Below the pieces are notes generated by a model. It saw only the letters and a program-made list of their open reading frames with translations, was not told where the DNA came from and did not search any database. Below, one piece after another: positions 61,562 through 64,000 of a stretch of 64,000 bases of DNA (positions are counted from its first letter, which is position 1; each line of letters begins with the position of its first letter). Position numbers and translations under genes: made by a program. Source of the DNA: CAZTDU01 sp050248795 (GTDB lineage Bacteria; Pseudomonadota; Gammaproteobacteria; Burkholderiales; SG8-39); contig JBFWRS010000001.1 of the NCBI GenBank assembly GCA_050248795.1, forward strand, positions 1 through 64,000, read 5' to 3'.

Positions 61562-63036
61562 CACGACGCCTCCAGCAGGCGGAAGAACACTTCCTCGAGC
61601 GGCACGCCGCCGTGCGCGGAGCGCAGCCGCTGGGGCGTATCGAGCGCGAGGAGGCGTCCGCGGTCGATAAAGGCGACCCGGTCGCAGCCTTCGGCCTCGC
61701 GCAGGTAGTGCGTGGTAACGAGGACCGCCGTGCCGCTTCGCGCGATGGCGGCGACCAGCGTCCAGAAGGCGCGGCGAGATGCGGGGTCGACCCCGGCCGT
61801 GGGCTCGTCGAGGAAGAGCACCTGCGGCTGGTGCAGCAGCGCGCAGCCGAGCGCGAGGCGCTGGCGCAGCGCCCCCGAGAGGCTGCGCGTGAGCATGCCT
61901 TCGCTCCCCTGGAGCCCGGCGGCGGCGAGCACCCACCGCGCGCGCTCCTCGATCTCGCCCCTGTCCAGGCCGTATGCCCCACCGAAGAAGGCGATGTTCT
62001 CGCGCACGGTGAGATCGAGGTAGAGCGAGAACTTCTGCGACATGTAACCGATGCGCCCCCGCACCGCTTCGGCCTGCCGGACGACGTCGATGCCGGCGAC
62101 GCGCACCTCGCCCGCGCTCGGCTCGAGGATCCCGCACAGCATGCGGATCGTCGTGCTCTTGCCCGAGCCGTTGGGTCCGAGCAGCCCGAACACTTCGCCG
62201 CGGCGTACTTCGAAGGAAATGCCGTCGACCGCCTTGAAGCTGCCGAAGGATCGCGCGAGGCCGCGCACCGCGATCGCGTCGCCGGTGACGGTCCGTGAGG
62301 GGAAAGACACGACGGCCGCCGGCGCTCGGGCAGGCAGCATGGCGGCGAGCGCCGCCTCGAGATCGGCGCCGAACGCCGCCGGGCGATCGCAGGCGATCAT
62401 CCGCCCGGCGTCGAAGAATGCCACCCGGTCGCAGCGCTCGGCCTCGTCGATGTAGGAGGTGGCAATCACCACGGTCTTCTCCGCGGTGCGGGACTCCTCG
62501 AGGATGCGCCACAGCTCGCGGCGCGAGCGCGGATCGACGCCCAGCGTCGGCTCGTCGAGCACCAGGATGTCGGGCTCATGGATCAGGCTGCAGCACAGCG
62601 CGAGCTTCTTCTGCATCCCGCCCGAGAGATCGCGGGCGAGCCGCCGCAGGAACGCCGACAGGCCGGCAAAGCGCATCAGACGCGCGATGCGTGCCTGCGC
62701 CGCGGGTCCGGGCACCCGGTGCAGGGCGGCAAAAAAGCGCAGGTTCTCCTCCACCGTGAGGTCCCCATAGAGCGAGTAGGCCTGCGACATGTAGCCGAGC
62801 TGCGCGGTGATGCGAGCGGCGTCCTTCACGCTGTCGAGTCCCGCCACGCTCACCCGGCCTTCGGTCGGATCGAGGATCGCGCACAGCGACTGCATGAGGG
62901 TGGTCTTCCCCGAGCCGTCGGCGCCAACTACGGCGAACATCTCGCCGCGGCGCACCTTCAGTGTCACTCCACGCAGCGCCCAGCGCTCGCCGAAGCGCCG
63001 AGAGAGGCCGTTCACGACGATGACATCGTTGCTCAC
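61561..63036 (-). CDS. ABC transporter ATPase with two nucleotide-binding domains (YbhF-like)
   Basis: This 491-aa protein has two complete ABC domains. The first shows GADGSGKTTL, LSGGMQKKLAL and ILVLDEPTLGVD. The second shows GPNGSGKSTT, LSGALRQRLALG and VLFLDEPTAGVD. YbhF-type proteins power export with YbhR/YbhS permeases and a YbhG adaptor, often of drugs. The GTG start overlaps the adaptor stop (GTGA), and its stop shares a TGATG with the permease start. Confidence 0.92.
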   Translation of the reverse strand: MSNDVIVVNGLSRRFGERWALRGVTLKVRRGEMFAVVGADGSGKTTLMQSLCAILDPTEGRVSVAGLDSVKDAARITAQLGYMSQAYSLYGDLTVEENLRFFAALHRVPGPAAQARIARLMRFAGLSAFLRRLARDLSGGMQKKLALCCSLIHEPDILVLDEPTLGVDPRSRRELWRILEESRTAEKTVVIATSYIDEAERCDRVAFFDAGRMIACDRPAAFGADLEAALAAMLPARAPAAVVSFPSRTVTGDAIAVRGLARSFGSFKAVDGISFEVRRGEVFGLLGPNGSGKSTTIRMLCGILEPSAGEVRVAGIDVVRQAEAVRGRIGYMSQKFSLYLDLTVRENIAFFGGAYGLDRGEIEERARWVLAAAGLQGSEGMLTRSLSGALRQRLALGCALLHQPQVLFLDEPTAGVDPASRRAFWTLVAAIARSGTAVLVTTHYLREAEGCDRVAFIDRGRLLALDTPQRLRSAHGGVPLEEVFFRLLEAS

Positions 63037-64000
63037 CAGGCCGCGTCGTCCTGCCACTTGATGTGTACGTCGGCAGGCATGCCGGGCTTGAGGTAGCCCT
63101 CGGGATTGTCGATGCGCACCTTGACGCCGAAGACGAGCTTCTCGCGCTCGTCCTGCATGTGCACTTCCTTCGGCGTAAATTCGGCCTGCTGCGCCACTTC
63201 GACCACCCGGCCGGCAAAGAAGCGTCCCGGGAATGCGTCCACATGGATGCGCACCGGGTTGCCCAGGCGCAGCTTTCCGAGGTCCTTCTGCGCCACATAG
63301 ACCCTCACGAACAGCTCCTCGAGATCGATGAGGGTGGCGATGGGTCTTCCCGGCGCCGCAAGCTCGCCGGGCTCGGCGAGGCGGCTGACCAGCGTGCCCT
63401 CGGAGGGGGCAACCAGGCGCGCATCGCGCAACGCCACCTCGACCTCGTCGGCCCGCGCGCGCGCGGCGTTGAGCTGGGCGGCGAGCGCGGCCCGCTCCGC
63501 CTGCAGCCTGCGCTCGTCCTTTTCCCGTACCGCGACTTCGCCGCTCGCCGCACCCGCCCGCTGCGCCGCCGCCCGCGCCTCCTCGCGCGCGCGCAGCGCG
63601 GCCTCGAGCCGCGCCGCCGATGTGCGGTTGCGCGCACGCACCTCGTCCATGTAGCTCTCGCTGACGAATCCTTCGCGACCGAGCTTCTCGAAGCGCTCGA
63701 GCGCCGCGCGATCCTGGCGCTGCTGCGCCTGCGCGACGAGCACTTCGGCCTCGGCTCGCTTGAGCGCCTCCTCGGCCTGGTGCACGCCGTGGGCGAGCGT
63801 GCCGCGCGTCACCTCCGTCCCAGGCGCGCCTGCTCGATCGCGGTGTCGATTCGGGCGATCTGCGCCTCGGCCGCCTCGGCGAGGGCTTTGGCCTGCGCCA
63901 GGCGCGCCTCGATGTCGGCCGCGCCGATCTGGGCGACGAGGTCACCCTTCGCCACTTGGGCGCCCTCGCGCACCGCGACGACTTCCACGATGCCGCCGTT
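63033..64000 (-). pseudogene. HlyD-family membrane fusion protein (YbhG-like), frameshifted, partial at window edge
   Basis: The adaptor that would link the ABC pump to an outer channel. From the right edge one frame reads a lipoyl-type start (NGGIVEVVAVREGAQV) into a helical hairpin ending RIDTAIEQARLGRR and a TGA near 63812. The next phase, starting with GTG at 63812, continues TRGTLAHGVHQAEEALKRAE through the barrel domain to WQDDAAW. One base lost near 63815 explains this. The N-terminal part lies outside the window. Confidence 0.75.

Noticed and set aside
59321..62512. A 1063-aa single protein spanning both permeases
   Set aside because: The continuity comes from a frameshift that removes the stop between the permeases. 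Its N-terminal third is a shadow of the ATPase gene, and two separate ABC-2 permeases with overlapping start and stop are evident.

Overview
The window is GC-rich DNA from a proteobacterium, most likely a betaproteobacterium. Three arrangements suggest this: an aerobic benzoyl-CoA (box) cluster controlled by a BoxR-type regulator, a trmJ-cysE-iscR-iscS-iscU-iscA-hscB-hscA-fdx-iscX neighbourhood, and an ispZ-bolA-peptidyl-prolyl isomerase run. I see no rRNA, tRNA or CRISPR array. The genus cannot be named from sequence alone.

Layout. 1-6.7 kb: edge-truncated LivG-type ABC ATPase, GntR/FadR regulator, acyl-CoA ligase, membrane fatty acid hydroxylase, TPR protein, AA_synth-family protein and a small Tyr/Pro-rich exported protein. 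6.7-14.3 kb: aromatic-acid cluster, with benzoate-CoA ligase and a flavodoxin divergent from boxR-boxC-boxB and a feruloyl-CoA-synthase-like ligase. No boxA is present. 14.2-25.5 kb: chromosomal genes including a DMT permease, cysteine-dioxygenase-like protein, ankyrin protein, MFS carrier, CMD protein, GFA protein, ispZ-bolA-ppi, msrA, aspartoacylase-like protein, SDR, ComA-like protein and sulfatase. 25.5-33.6 kb: complete isc operon read leftward from an IscR-box promoter, then cysE, trmJ, divergent suhB and a lipoprotein. 33.6-41.4 kb: hemerythrin protein, exported His-rich protein, S8 protease, Rieske oxygenase, PAS/HD-GYP protein, FAD monooxygenase and DUF364 protein.

41.6-48.2 kb is a redox-stress block. 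It holds an AhpD-like gene with an in-frame TGA at the second position of its CxxC motif (candidate selenocysteine), a LysR regulator, and a tightly packed run of Fe/Mn SOD, DUF488, CBS-BON, ferritin-like, cytochrome c, second DUF488, SemiSWEET-like, a ferredoxin-IscA fusion and two small proteins. A hemerythrin gene behind an FNR-like box follows. 48.2-52.5 kb has visibly lower GC and looks transferred: repeats, an AAA ATPase missing its N terminus, and an IS407-group IS3 element without target duplication that also truncates a cysteine-peptidase gene. 52.5-58.7 kb is a leftward copper operon: two CusF-like proteins, L,D-transpeptidase, cupredoxin, multicopper oxidase, TolC-type channel and two small exported proteins. 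59.3-64.0 kb is a YbhFGRS-like ABC/HlyD export operon with two apparent frameshifts.

All functions are read from motifs and family resemblance. No database search was run.
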